From: Williamsia sp. DF01-3
GTDB taxonomy: Bacteria; Actinomycetota; Actinomycetes; Mycobacteriales; Mycobacteriaceae
Direction of reading: 5' to 3'
DNA: 64,000 nucleotides
Assembly (NCBI RefSeq): GCF_023051145.1
Contig: NZ_JALKFS010000005.1
Span: 2,621,733 to 2,685,732 of the forward strand
This document shows, in pieces, positions 9,223 to 20,515 of the stretch. Made by a program: the position numbers and the translations under genes. How positions within the stretch are numbered: position 1 is the stretch's first letter; each line of letters begins with the position of its first letter. Below the pieces are notes generated by a model. That model saw only the letters and a list, made by a program, of their open reading frames with translations. It was not told where the DNA came from and searched no databases.

Positions 9223-9989
9223 GCGTCGTCTGCGATCACGCTCAGTAGCGCGGGCAGCCCGACCGCCGCGGTGGTCTGAAGGAAATGGGTGACGTTGCGG
9301 CTCAACGGCGTTGGCTCAGGGTTGATCTCGATCACCGGTATTCCCGCGGCCAGTGCGCGCTCCGGGAGTGATGCTGCCGGATACACCATGTTCGACGTGC
9401 CCACCACGATGAGGAGATCGCAACCGGCGCTCGCGTCTGCGGCACGCTCCCACGCGTCCTGGGGCAGCGACTCGCCGAACCAGACCACTCCGGGTCGAAC
9501 AGGGGAGAGGCAATTGGGGCAGATGGGCGGTTCCACCCGAAGGGACTCGGTGGCGCTGTCAGGATCGGCGTCGGTACCGGCGTAGGGCAGTCCACAATGC
9601 GAGCACCGGGGTTCGAAGAGGCTGCCATGCAGATGGGCGGTCACTTCGCTGCCCGCCCGTTCGTGTAGATCGTCGACGTTCTGGGTGACCACCATCACCG
9701 TTCTGCGCCGCGCCCACTCGGCCACCGCATGATGCCCGGGGTTGGGAAACGCACGCCGCACGAGATGAGCGCGCCATTGGTACCACGCCCACACGAGAGC
9801 TGGGTCGTCCGACCACGCTTCCGGGGTAGCGAGCGTCGTCGGGTCGAAACGCTCCCACAGGCCCGTTTCGGCGTCGCGGAACGTCGGTACATCACTCTCT
9901 GCGGACATCCCCGCGCCGGAGCACACGGTCACCCATTCGGCGCCTCGCACCAACGCCACCAGATCACTGTCGAGGTGGAGGTCACTCAT
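9219..9989 (-). CDS. NAD-dependent sirtuin deacylase (class III/SIRT5-like)
   Basis: 256 residues. Removes acyl groups from protein lysines using NAD, releasing nicotinamide and O-acyl-ADP-ribose. Evidence: the NAD-binding GAGMSAESDVPTFRD near residues 22-36, QNVDDLHERAG with the invariant Asn/Asp, HGSLF with the catalytic His, a zinc site CSHC...CPNC, and VVGTSNMVYPAA in the second NAD region. The YQWR segment fits the Tyr-x-x-Arg signature that lets class III sirtuins accept succinyl or malonyl lysine, so desuccinylase activity is plausible. The ATG lies inside the last codons of the HIT gene upstream (ATGAGTGA overlap), implying translational coupling. This is the housekeeping CobB-type enzyme, not the larger SIR2 domain of phage-defence proteins. 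Confidence 0.9.
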   Translation of the reverse strand: MSDLHLDSDLVALVRGAEWVTVCSGAGMSAESDVPTFRDAETGLWERFDPTTLATPEAWSDDPALVWAWYQWRAHLVRRAFPNPGHHAVAEWARRRTVMVVTQNVDDLHERAGSEVTAHLHGSLFEPRCSHCGLPYAGTDADPDSATESLRVEPPICPNCLSPVRPGVVWFGESLPQDAWERAADASAGCDLLIVVGTSNMVYPAASLPERALAAGIPVIEINPEPTPLSRNVTHFLQTTAAVGLPALLSVIADDA

Positions 9990-10416
9990 CGGCGGCGTGG
10001 TCTTTCAGCTGTGCGCGCAAGATGGCCGCAGTCCCGGGCAGATCATTGTCCCGCCTGGTCAGGAGGCCTTTTGCCAAGGTCAGCTTGTCGCCGTAGTGCC
10101 TCGGGACGACATGCAGATGTGAGTGGAACACGGTCTGGAATGCGGCGCGACCATCGTTGACCAGTAAGTTCACCCCGTCGGCGGCAATCGCGGATGCGCG
10201 CTGTGCGGCTGCCACGAGTTGGCCGGCCCGGAACAGTTTGGCGCCCTGCTCAGGTTCGAGTTCCGAGAGGTCGGCTGCGTGGCGCTTGGGCACCAGCAGA
10301 GTGTGGCCGGGCCGGACCGGGCGGATGTCGAGGAACCCCAGGATGTCGGCGTCCTCGTAGACGACGTGGGCGGGGGACGTCCTTGCGACGATGGCGCAGA
10401 AGATGCACTCGTTCAT
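9982..10416 (-). CDS. HIT-family nucleotide hydrolase
   Basis: 144 residues starting MNECIFCAIVARTSPAHVVYED, the classic N-terminal HIT layout with a CxxC pair. The histidine triad FHSHLHVVPRHYGD lies near residues 97-110. Such proteins hydrolyse or transfer AMP from nucleotide conjugates (HINT/Fhit type) in the cytoplasm; the exact substrate cannot be read from sequence. It is the first gene of a two-gene minus-strand operon, its last 8 bases overlapping the start of the sirtuin gene. Its promoter region faces the FAS-I gene. Confidence 0.9.
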   Translation of the reverse strand: MNECIFCAIVARTSPAHVVYEDADILGFLDIRPVRPGHTLLVPKRHAADLSELEPEQGAKLFRAGQLVAAAQRASAIAADGVNLLVNDGRAAFQTVFHSHLHVVPRHYGDKLTLAKGLLTRRDNDLPGTAAILRAQLKDHAADE

Positions 10417-10461
10417 GCGCCAAGCCTAGTGGGCGCGCAAGAGTCGGCAATTTGATTGTAA

Positions 10462-10479
10462 CAATTCGATAACGAATTG
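10462..10479. promoter_or_regulatory. Inverted repeat between the HIT and FAS-I genes
   Basis: Seven-base arms CAATTCG and CGAATTG separated by ATAA, in an AT-rich patch 46 bases upstream of the HIT start. It could be an operator for the HIT-sirtuin operon or for FAS-I. No matching regulator can be named from the sequence. Confidence 0.35.
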
Positions 10480-10621
10480 AATTGGCTGCTCAGAGCCCGG
10501 GTGAGCGCTCGTTCGGGGCGTCTGAGCAGGTGTTTGACAGCAGGACGCCACGACGAGCGGAAGCGGCGAAGAGACGGCCCCGGGGGTTACTCGCCGGTAT
10601 ACCCACGGGTCACATCGAAAC

Positions 10622-10637
10622 ATGAGGAAAACCTCAT
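10622..10637. promoter_or_regulatory. Inverted repeat in the FAS-I leader
   Basis: ATGAGG-AAAA-CCTCAT, six-base arms around AAAA, upstream of fas. In mycobacteria fas is controlled by the TetR-type activator FasR binding an upstream inverted repeat. Whether this repeat is that site is untested, because I do not see a match to a known consensus. Confidence 0.35.
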
Positions 10638-10871
10638 TTTCGTGTGCAAACATGGTCATCGTGCGCATCAGGAGACCGCGGCATCGACGCCGTGCGTCCG
10701 GGGATGAAAAGGAGTGCGTCGCAGCGTGATTCGAGAATCGGATCAGCGCGACCGCCAACGGGTGGACTCCAGACGTCCACGCGCCGCCACAGACATCGAG
10801 TGGCCGACGAAGACCTACCGCGGTGTCACGCCCGCCGACCGACGAACACCACAGCTACATGAGGGAGCCTC

Positions 10872-13800
10872 GTGACGATTCACCAGTTCCGCACCGGATC
10901 CGAAGAAAACTCAGCGTGGGCCGCACGCCCCGACGGAATCCTGATCGACCGATTGCGAGAAGGTGAACCGTACGCGGTCAGCTTCGGGGGACAAGGTGGA
11001 CCCTGGCTGCCGATTCTTGCCGAATTGGTCATCGACGCAGACCTCGACCGCAGCATCGCCAACATCGTCGATGCGGCCGAGCGGCTCATCGAGCCGGTTG
11101 CCGACCGCCTCGCTGCGGTCCGGCCCGACGGCTTCCATCCACTCAGCTGGGTGCACGCACACAACGCCGAAGAATCGGTACCTGCCGACAATGCTCTCGC
11201 CGCGGCGCCCGTGTCGGTGCCGGGCATTCTGCTTGCTCAGTTGGCGGCCATCAGCGCCACTCGCAAGCAGGGACTCGATCTCGGCGAGCTGACCCCTGTT
11301 GCGGCGATCGGACACTCGCAGGGCGTGCTGGGCACCGAGGCCATCAAGGCCGCAGCCGAGGACGGCGGTCTGGGCGACGGCGCACTACTGGCCGTAGCGC
11401 ATCTCATCGGCGCGGCGGGTGCTTTCATCGCCCGTCGACGAGGACTCACCTCCGACGCCGCCGGGAGCCCGATGCTGTCGGTCGCGCAGGTCGATCCGGC
11501 TCGCATCCAGACACTCGTCGACGACTACGCGTTGACGCTGCGCGAATCGGACCGTGAATCGGCGCCTGTGCTCTCGATCGTCAACGGACGACGCTCTGTG
11601 GTCCTCTCAGGAGCTCCGCGCCACTTGTCGGCGTTTGTCGGCCAGTGCGAGACGCTCGCCGCCGCAGAAGCCGCCGAACGCAAGAAGAAGACGACCGGCG
11701 GCACCGCCTTCGCGCCGGTCTTCGATCCGCTGTCGGTGTCGATCGCCTTCCACCATCCGGCGCTCGAGGCCGCCTGCGATCTCGTCGCCGACTGGGCTGT
11801 CGTGTGCGGCATCGACCCCGTGGCCGCACGACGACTCGCCGCGGCAGTGCTGGTCGACAAGGTCGACTGGGTCGACGCTCTCGACGACGTCGTCAGTGCC
11901 GGCGCCAAGTGGATCCTCGACCTGGGCCCCGGCGACGTCGCCACCCGGCTGAGTGTTCCCGTGGTCCGCGGGCAGGGCGTCGGCCTGATCTCGGTGAGCC
12001 AACGCGGTGGGCAGCGCAACCTGTTCGCGCCCGGAGGCATCCCCGATGTCCAGCGCCCGTGGAGTACCTACAGTCCCAAGATCGTTCAGCTTCCCAACGG
12101 TCGCCACGTGGTGGAGACCGCGTTCACCCGTCTCACCGGGCGATCGCCGATGCTCCTCGCCGGAATGACGCCGACAACGGTCGACCCAGCGATCGTGGCC
12201 GCGGCCGCCAATGCCGGGCACTGGGCCGAACTGGCAGGTGGCGGACAGGTGACTGAGGGCATCTTCGCCGACAACGTCGCCAAGCTGACCGAACTTCTCG
12301 AGCCGGGCCGTCAGGCGCAGTTCAACACCCTCTTCCTCGACCCCTACCTGTGGAAGCTGCAGATCGGCGGCAAGCGCCTCGTGCAGAAGGCACGTGCGAA
12401 CGGCGCGCCCATCGACGGCGTCATCGTCTCGGCTGGTATCCCGGAGCTCGACGAGGCCGTGGCGCTGGTGTCCGAACTCGCCGACGCTCAGATCCCGTAC
12501 ATCTCGTTCAAGCCCGGCACCATCGGACAGATCCGTTCGGTGATCCGCATTGCTGCCGAGGTACCGCACTACCCGGTGATCGTCCAGATCGAGGGGGGCC
12601 GCGCAGGAGGCCATCACTCCTGGGAGGATCTCGACGACCTCCTCCTGGCCACCTACGCCGAGCTGCGCGCCCGCCCCAACGTGGTCATCTGCGTCGGCGG
12701 CGGAATCGGGACAGCCGAGCGGGCCAGCGAATACCTCACCGGCGTCTGGTCAGCTGCCCACGACTACCCGCTCATGCCGCTCGACGGCATCCTGATCGGC
12801 ACCGCCGCCATGGCCACCAAGGAGGCGACCACGTCGCCGGCGGTCAAAGAGCTCCTGGTCAACACCCCGGGCTGCGACGAGTGGATCGGCGCAGGCTACG
12901 CGACTGCCGGAATGGCCTCGGGCCGAAGCCAGCTCGGCGCCGACATCCACGAGGTCGACAACGCGGCGTCGCGATGTGGCCGACTGCTCGACGAGGTGGC
13001 CGGTGACGAAGAGGCCGTGCAGGCTCGTCGCGACGAGATCATCGAGGCGCTCACCGGAACCGCGAAGCCGTACTTCGGCGATGTGGCGCAGATGACCTAT
13101 CGCCAGTGGCTCGAGCGTTATGTCGAGCTCGCCGTGGGTGAGGCAACCGGGGCGGCGACATGGGTCGACGTCACGTGGCGCCAGCGTTTCATCGAGATGC
13201 TGCAGCGCGCCGAAGCCCGTCTCAACGATGCCGACCGCGGTCAGATCCCGACGCTCTTCGGTCATACGTCGGCCACCGACAATGCCGGTGCAGCCATCGA
13301 TGCGCTGGTCGCGGTGTACCCGGCTGCCGACACCGACGTTCTGCACCCGGCCGACCTGATCTTCTTCCTCGACCTGTGCCGGACGCCCGGCAAGCCGGTC
13401 AATTTCGTCCCGGTCATCGACAAAGACGTGCGTCGCTGGTGGCGCAGCGACTCCCTGTGGCAGGCCCACGATCCGCGCTACGGCGCAGACGAGGTGTGCA
13501 TCATCCCGGGACCTGTCGCCGTCGCAGGCATCACCCGCGTCGACGAACCGGTCGGCGAGTTGCTCGACCGCTTCGAAGCCCAGGTGGTCACCGATCTCCA
13601 CGGCATCGGCGTAGAGCCCTTCCCGGTCAGCGCGCGTCTTCGTGCGGGCCTGGTCGACGTGGAAGGCGTGCTCGGCACCGTCGTCGAGTCGCTGAGCGTG
13701 CAGTGGTCCGGGCGCCTCGTCGCGAATCCTGTTGCTTTGCTGGGTGACCGGGATGCGTGGCAGTTCCCCTCCACCGAGCGTGGTGAACACGAACCGACCG

Positions 13801-16800
13801 GGGCCGTCCTCGAGCGCACCTCCGACGGAGTCGTCCTGACCGTGCCGATCGGCAAGGCCACCGTTGCCATCCCGATGACCGTCGACGAGTCGATCCTCGA
13901 CGGTGGGTCACCCAAGGTCACCATCGAAGGCGCCGCAGGCGCGATGCGCCAGATCCTGGCGGTTGCAGCCGGTGGATCCCTGGCGTCGGTGACCGATGGC
14001 GCCGCCACACGCACCGTCACGTGGGACCCGGACCTGGTCGCCGACCATGCCGCGGTCACCGCGTACACCCTTCCCGAGCATCTGAGTGCTTCGGTCCCGC
14101 AAGGCGTCACCGGCTTCGCCAATCCCGACACGCTGGTCGGATTGTGCTGGCCCGCCGTCTTCAGTGTCATCGGATCAGCGACGACCCAGGCCGGCGAGCC
14201 TGTGGTCGAAGGCCTCCTCGATCTGGTCCACCTCGATCATGTTGCGTCCACCGTCGGCGAACTGCCGCGCGTGGCAACAGATTTGACGGTCACCGCAGCA
14301 CTGTCGGGTGTTGTCGACACCGACCTGGGCCGTGTGGTCACCGTGGTGGTCACCATCTCCGACGCCGACCGCCAGGTTGCCGAGATGACCGAACGGTTCG
14401 CCGTACGCGGACGCACCGGCGACGGCGAGTTGACCGATCCGAGCCGGGCCGGTGGTGCACTGAGCGCCAAGTCAGGTGAGGCGACCCGGAAGAAGATCCG
14501 CGAAGTCACCATCGCAACCCCGTCGCGGATGCACGGATTCGCCCTCGTCTCAGGTGATCACAACCCCATTCACACCGACATGTCGGCAGCGAAGATGGCC
14601 GGTCTCGGCAGCCCTATCGCTCACGGCATGTGGCTGTCCGCGGCTGCACAGCACGTCGTGACCGCCACCGACGCCAAGAACCCCATCCCGGTGCCTCGCG
14701 CACTGCTCGGCTGGACCGCGCGTTTCCTGGGTATGGTTCGCCCCGGTGACGAGGTCACCATCCGCGTCGACCGCGTCGGTATGGACGCCGGCCGCGACGT
14801 CATCGAGGTCAGCGCGAAAGTCGGCGACCTGCTCGTGATGAACGCCACCGGCCTTCTCGCGCCTGCCAAGACCGTCTACGCGTTCCCCGGGCAGGGCATC
14901 CAGAGCAAGGGCATGGGACTCGACGCACGGTCGCGGTCCAAGGCTGCCCGCAAGGTCTGGGACCGGGCGGACAAGCACACCAGGGATGCTCTCGGCTTTT
15001 CGATCCTGGCCGTGGTCCGCGACAACCCGACCACACTCTCGGCAGGCGGCACCACCTACCACCACCCTGACGGGGTGCTGTTCCTGACGCAGTTCACACA
15101 GGTGGCCATGGCCACTCTGGGCGTCGCGCAGATCGCCGAACTCAAGGAGTCGGGCGGTTTCGTCGAGAACGCCATCACCTGTGGTCACTCGGTGGGCGAG
15201 TACAACGCGCTCGCCGCGTGCGCCGGGGTGCTGCCGCTGGAGGCTGTCCTCGAGGTCGTGTTCCAGCGCGGCGAGGCCATGCACCATTTGGTCCCACGAG
15301 ATGCGAAGGGCCGCAGCGATTACCGCATGGCCGCGATCCGGCCGAGTCAGTTCGGACTGGCCGACGCCGATGTCATGGACTGGGTCTCGCAGGTCGGCGA
15401 ACGCGCCGGTGAGTTCTTGGAGGTCGTGAACCTCAACCTGCTCGGCTCGCAATACGCGATCGCAGGCACGGTCCGAGGACTCGAGGTGCTCGAGGAGGAG
15501 ATCGAAGAACTCCGTGCCAAGGCGGGCGGCAAGCGCTCGTTCATTCTGGTTCCTGGGATCGACGTCCCGTTCCACTCCACCGTGTTGCGTGCGGGTGTGC
15601 CCGACTTCCGGCATCGTCTGCAGGACCTGCTTCCCGAGCACATCGACCCCGACATCCTCGTGGGCCGCTACGTACCGAACCTGGTCCCACGCATGTTCAA
15701 CCTGGGCCGCGACTTCGTCCAGGAGATCGCCGACCTGGTGCCGTCCGAGCCACTCGACGATGTGCTGGCCGACTGGGACACCTGGAGTGCCAAGCCCGGT
15801 GAGCTGACTCGCGTGCTGCTGATCGAGCTGCTCGCGTGGCAGTTCGCCAGCCCGGTGCGCTGGATCGAGACACAGGATCTGCTGTTCACCCCGGTCGAGC
15901 GTGGCGGAGCCGGAGTGGAGCGGTTCGTCGAGGTCGGCGTGAAGTCGGCTCCGACACTCAGTGGCCTCGCCGGCAACACCCTCAAGCTGGACGACTACCT
16001 TCAGTCCGCCGTTCAGGTGCTCAACATCGAGCGTGACTCCGACGTCATCCTGGCGAAAGACAGCGCACCGGATGTGGAGGAAGACGAAGCACCTGCCGTC
16101 GAGGCATCAGCTGCCGCAGCGGCGCCTGCCGCCGAAACAGCGGTCGCGGCACCGGCTCCCGTCGCGGCCCCCGCGGATTCGGGTCCCCGTCCCGAGGACA
16201 TCTCGTTCGGCCCGTCCGACGCGGTCGACGCTGTCATCGCGCTGTGGACGAAGATCCGCATCGATCAGATCGGTGCTGCGGACACCATCGAGGCACTGTG
16301 TGACGGTGTGTCATCCCGGCGCAACCAGTTGCTTCTCGACATCGGCGGCGAACTGGGCCTCGGTGCCATCGACGGCGCCGCAGAGGCCGAGATGCCCGCG
16401 CTCGCTTCGACGGTGAACGCGCTGGCCCGCGGCTACAAGCCGCTCGGTTCGGTGCTCACCGACGCCGTCGGCGACCAGATCCGCAAGGTGTTCGGGCCGG
16501 TTGGCAAGCGCGCGTCGTACATCGAGGACCGCGTCACCTCGGTGTGGCAACTCGGCCCCGGCTGGGCGCTGCACACCAGCGTTGCGGTCGCTCTCGGTAG
16601 CCGCGACGGCGTCAGCGTCCGCGGTGGCGACTTGGGCGACCTGGTCTCGGAGGCGCCTTCGAACGCCGACGGTATCGACGCCCTGATCGATGCTGCGGTC
16701 GCGAAAGTCGGCTCCAACAAGGGCATCTCGGTGAGCAAGCCCGCCGTCGGCGGGGGCGGCGGAGGCGGAATGGTCGACGCTGCAGCTCTCGGGGAGCTCA

Positions 16801-19800
16801 CCGAGCAGTTCACCGGGCGCACCGGCGCTCTGGCCTCGGCCGCGCAGACCATCCTGCAGAAGCTCGGCCTGGCGGACGAGCCCGAGCTCGCTGCACCTGC
16901 CGAGGACAACACCGCGGTGCTCGAACGTGTCAGCGCCGAACTGGGTTCGGATTGGCTGCGTGTGGTGGCCCCGGCATTCGACGAGCGCCGCGCGGTGCTC
17001 ATCGACGACCGATGGGCCAGTGCTCGCGAGGACCTGGCACGGCTGTGGCTCGAGGACGAGCACGTCATCGACAACGAGTTCTACGACATCAGCGCGAAGT
17101 TTGTCGGCGCGGGCGAGACCGTCTGCCATCAGGCCACCTGGTGGCAGGGCAAGGCGCTCGCGAACGGACACCAGGTGCACGCCCGGGTCTACGCGCAGAT
17201 CGCCCACGCGGCCGAAGATCCGCAGCCCGAGACCTACGCCGATGACATCGCCGTGGTGGCCGGAGCCAGCAAGGGGTCGATCGCTGCCGCAGTGGTTGAG
17301 CAACTGCTCGCCGGCGGGGCCACCGTGGTCGCGACGACCTCGCGCCTCGACGACAATCGGCTGGCGTTCTTCAAGTCGCTCTACCGCCGTAGTGCCCGTG
17401 GCGACGCGGCGCTCTGGATTGTCCCGGCGAACCTGTCGTCGTACACCGACGTCGACGAGCTGGTCGAGTGGATCGGTAGCGAGCAGACCGAGAACCTCGG
17501 CGGCAAGACCGGAGTGCTCAGCCGGCGCTCAAGCCGACCCTGCTGTTCCCGTTCGCCGCACCGCGGGTCGCCGGCGACCTCACCGACGCGGGCGGCCGCG
17601 CCGAACTGGAGATGAAGGTGTTGCTCTGGTCGGTGGAGCGGCTGATCGCCGGTCTCGGCGACATCGCGGCCGACCATCATCTGGCGGCTCGGCTGCATGT
17701 GGTGCTGCCAGGTTCGCCGAACCGCGGGATGTTCGGTGGCGACGGCGCTTATGGCGAGTCCAAGGCCGCGCTCGACGCACTGGTGAAGCGCTGGGCTGCG
17801 GAGGATTCGTGGAACTCCAAGGTCACCCTGGCGCACGCGCTGATCGGGTGGGTCACGGGCACCGGGCTGATGGGCCACAACGATGGACTCGTCGAGGCTG
17901 TCGAGGCCGCAGGTGTGAAGACCTGGTCAACCCACGAGATGGCCACCGAGCTGCTCGCGGCGGTGACGCCCGAGAGTCGGGTCCAGGCCAGGACCGAACC
18001 GTTGCAACTCGACCTGACCGGTGGACTCGCCGACGCGACGCTCGACATGAAGGCGCTGGCACAGGCCCAGGCTGACGCGCTGGCAGCAGCTGATGACGAG
18101 GACGAGTCCGATGAGCCGACACTGGCCGCCCTGCCTGCCCCGGCGCGGGCGCCCGAGTCGACCACCCCTGCGTGGGGCAAGATCGACGCGCGCCCGGAGG
18201 ACCTGGTCGTGATCGTCGGTGCCGGTGAACTCGGACCGTACGGTAGCGCACGGACCCGGTTCGAGATGGAGGTCGAAGACGAACTGTCGGCGGCCGGCGT
18301 TCTCGAATTGGCCTGGAGCACAGGCCTGATCACGTGGGAGGCCACACCGAAGCCCGGTTGGTACGACGCCGGGTCGGGCGACCCGGTCGCCGAGTCGGAG
18401 ATCGCCGATCGCTACCACGACGCCGTGGTCGAACGCTGCGGCATCCGCCGGTACGCCGACGACGGCGACATGATCGACAACTCGTCACCGTTGCTGACCT
18501 CGGTGTATCTCGACAACGATCTGACCTTCTCGGTGGCGTCAGAGGGGGAGGCACGCTCCTTCCTCTCGGCCGCGCCGGACAAGACCAAGATCAAGGTCGA
18601 CCCGGACAGTGGCGAATGGCAGGTGACACGTCAGGCGGGCACCGAGATCCGCGTACCGCGTCGATTCAAGCTCACCCGCACCGTGGGTGGCCAGATCCCG
18701 ACCGGGTTCGATCCCACCCGCTGGGGTGTGTCGGCCGACATGGCCGAGTCGATCGACCGGGTTGCTCTGTGGAACCTCATCGCCACCGTCGACGCCTTCC
18801 TCGCTTCCGGATTCGAACCGTCTGAACTGATGCGGTGGGTGCATCCCGGCCTGGTCGCCAACACTCAAGGCACCGGCATGGGCGGGATGACGTCGATGCG
18901 CTCGCTGTATCTCGACACCTTCACCGGTGAGGCCAAGGCGAACGACATCCTGCAGGAAGCACTGCCGAACGTTGTTGCAGCACACGTGGTTCAGTCGTAC
19001 ATCGGTAGCTATGGCGCGATGATCCACCCGGTGGCCGCCTGCGCCACCGCGGCGGTGTCGGTCGAAGAAGGCGTCGACAAGATCAAGTTGGGCAAGGCGT
19101 TGTTCGCGGTCGCCGGTGGGTTCGACGACCTCGGTATCGAGGGCATCGTCGGGTTCGGCGACATGTCGGCCACCGCCGAGACGGCCACGATGGAGGCCAA
19201 GGGCATCGATGCCCGCCGGTTCTCCCGGGCCAACGACCGTCGTCGCGGTGGATTCGTCGAGTCGCAGGGTGGCGGAACGATTCTGCTGGCCCGCGGTGAC
19301 GTGGCCGCCGAGATGGGTCTGCCGGTTCTCGGTGTGGTCGGATGGGCACAGAGCTTCGGTGACGGCGTACACACGTCCATCCCGGCCCCGGGCATCGGTG
19401 CACTCGGAGCCGCTCGCGGACACCAGGATTCGGGTATCGCCCGGTCGCTCCGTCAGCTCGGTGTCAGTCCTGACGACGTGGCTCTGGTGTCCAAGCACGA
19501 CACGTCCACCAAGGCCAACGACCCCAACGAGGCGAACCTCCATGAGAGGCTCGCCGAGGCGATCGGTCGTAGCGACGGTGCGCCGTTGTTCGTGGTGTCG
19601 CAGAAGTCGCTGACGGGCCACTCCAAGGGCGGCGCGGCAGCCTTCCAGCTGATCGGTCTGTGCCAGGTGTTGCGCGACGGCGTCATCCCGCCCAACCGCA
19701 GTCTCGATTGCGTCGACGAGGTGATGGCCGAGCACAAGCATCTGGTGTGGCCGACCGAACCGTTGCGATTCGGCGAGAGGTTCGCCCTCAAGGCCGGTCT

Positions 19801-20092
19801 CTTGACGAGCCTGGGCTTCGGGCACGTGTCCGGCCTCATCGCCGTGGTGCACCCGGAAGCCTTTGTGGCCTCGCTTGATCCGGCTGAGCGTGAGCGCTAC
19901 CGCGCTGCGGCAACCGAACGTGCGCGGCTGGGCCAGCAGCGTCTGCTCGAGGCCATGTGCGGCGGCAAGCCCGCCTACCAGCGGCCCCCGAACCGCCGGT
20001 TCGACGACAGCTCCTACGAGGGCGATCAGGAAGCGGCGATGCTGCTCGATACGGACGCTCGTCTGTCGGCGAACGGAACCTACGGCGGATGA
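10872..20092 (+). CDS. fas: Type I fatty acid synthase (FAS-I), one frame break near 17520
   Basis: Single-chain multienzyme making C16-C26 acyl-CoA, the starters and alpha branches of mycolic acids. Domain order from the GTG at 10872: acyltransferase with GHSQG near residue 148; enoyl reductase from about 420 (LLAGMTPTTVDP, EGGRAGGHHS); hot-dog dehydratase near 1220 (SGDHNPIHTD); malonyl/palmitoyl transferase with GHSVGEY near 1438; an Ala/Pro linker near 1740-1770; ACP with GVSSRRNQ near 1813; ketoreductase near 2125 (VVAGASKGS); ketosynthase with Cys in AACATAA near 2723, and KHDTST and LTGHSKGG. Between KTGVL and PALKPTLLFPFAAPRV the frame changes. Adding one A after 17520 gives KTGVLKPALKPTLLF and a 3073-residue protein, the usual size. 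FAS-I is normally essential, so this is probably a sequence error. The stop overlaps acpS. Confidence 0.95.
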
Positions 20093-20499
20093 CGGTCATC
20101 GGAGTGGGGATCGACCTCGTGTCGATCCCCGGCTTCGCCGAGCAGTTGAGACAGCCCGGCACCACATTTGCAGATCGGTTCACGGTGGGGGAGCGGCGTG
20201 ATGCCGCCTCGGGCACCGGTGACGAGGCGAGGCATCTCGCGGCCCGGTGGGCGGCGAAGGAAGCGGTCATCAAGGCATGGTCGGTGAGCCGCTTCGCGCG
20301 CTCGCCCCTGCTCCCGCTGATTCGGCATGGCGACATCGAGGTCGTCACGGATGCCTGGGGTCGGCCGGCCATTCGCCTGGGCGGTGAGATCGGTACGCAC
20401 CTGGCAGGAACGGTGGTGCACATCTCGCTGACCCATGACGGCGACATGGCGGGTGCGGTCGCGGTGATCGAAGAGGCTCCGCAGTCGCAGACTCAGTAG
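20089..20499 (+). CDS. acpS: Holo-[acyl-carrier-protein] synthase AcpS
   Basis: 136 residues. Transfers 4'-phosphopantetheine from CoA to the ACP serine of FAS-I. It has the magnesium-binding GIDLVSI (Asp at residue 9) and the second signature WAAKEAVIKAW with its Glu and Lys. The start at 20089 is chosen because ATGA overlaps the FAS stop codon exactly and the protein then begins MTVIGVGIDLVS, the normal AcpS N-terminus; a longer in-frame extension would lie inside the FAS gene. The overlap implies translational coupling, so the synthase and its activating enzyme are made together. Confidence 0.95.
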   Translation: MTVIGVGIDLVSIPGFAEQLRQPGTTFADRFTVGERRDAASGTGDEARHLAARWAAKEAVIKAWSVSRFARSPLLPLIRHGDIEVVTDAWGRPAIRLGGEIGTHLAGTVVHISLTHDGDMAGAVAVIEEAPQSQTQ

Positions 20500-20515
20500 T
20501 TCCTGCGCTTGTGAA

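Larger units (their letters stand above)
10417..10871. other. 455-bp gene-free region between the HIT gene and FAS-I
   Basis: No convincing coding sequence here; the open frames inside have arginine-rich, non-family products. Bases 10450-10485 look AT-rich against the surroundings and hold the inverted repeat CAATTCG-ATAA-CGAATTG (10462-10479). A second inverted repeat, ATGAGG-AAAA-CCTCAT, sits at 10622-10637, about 235 bases before the FAS start. The length and placement fit a long regulated leader for the FAS gene divergent from the HIT promoter. Confidence 0.6.

Noticed and set aside
9219-9989. Sirtuin plus helicase-nuclease as a SIR2-type defence operon
   Set aside because: The genes are convergent, and the sirtuin is a normal-length CobB/SIRT5-like deacylase with a zinc site, not the NADase SIR2 domain of defence systems.
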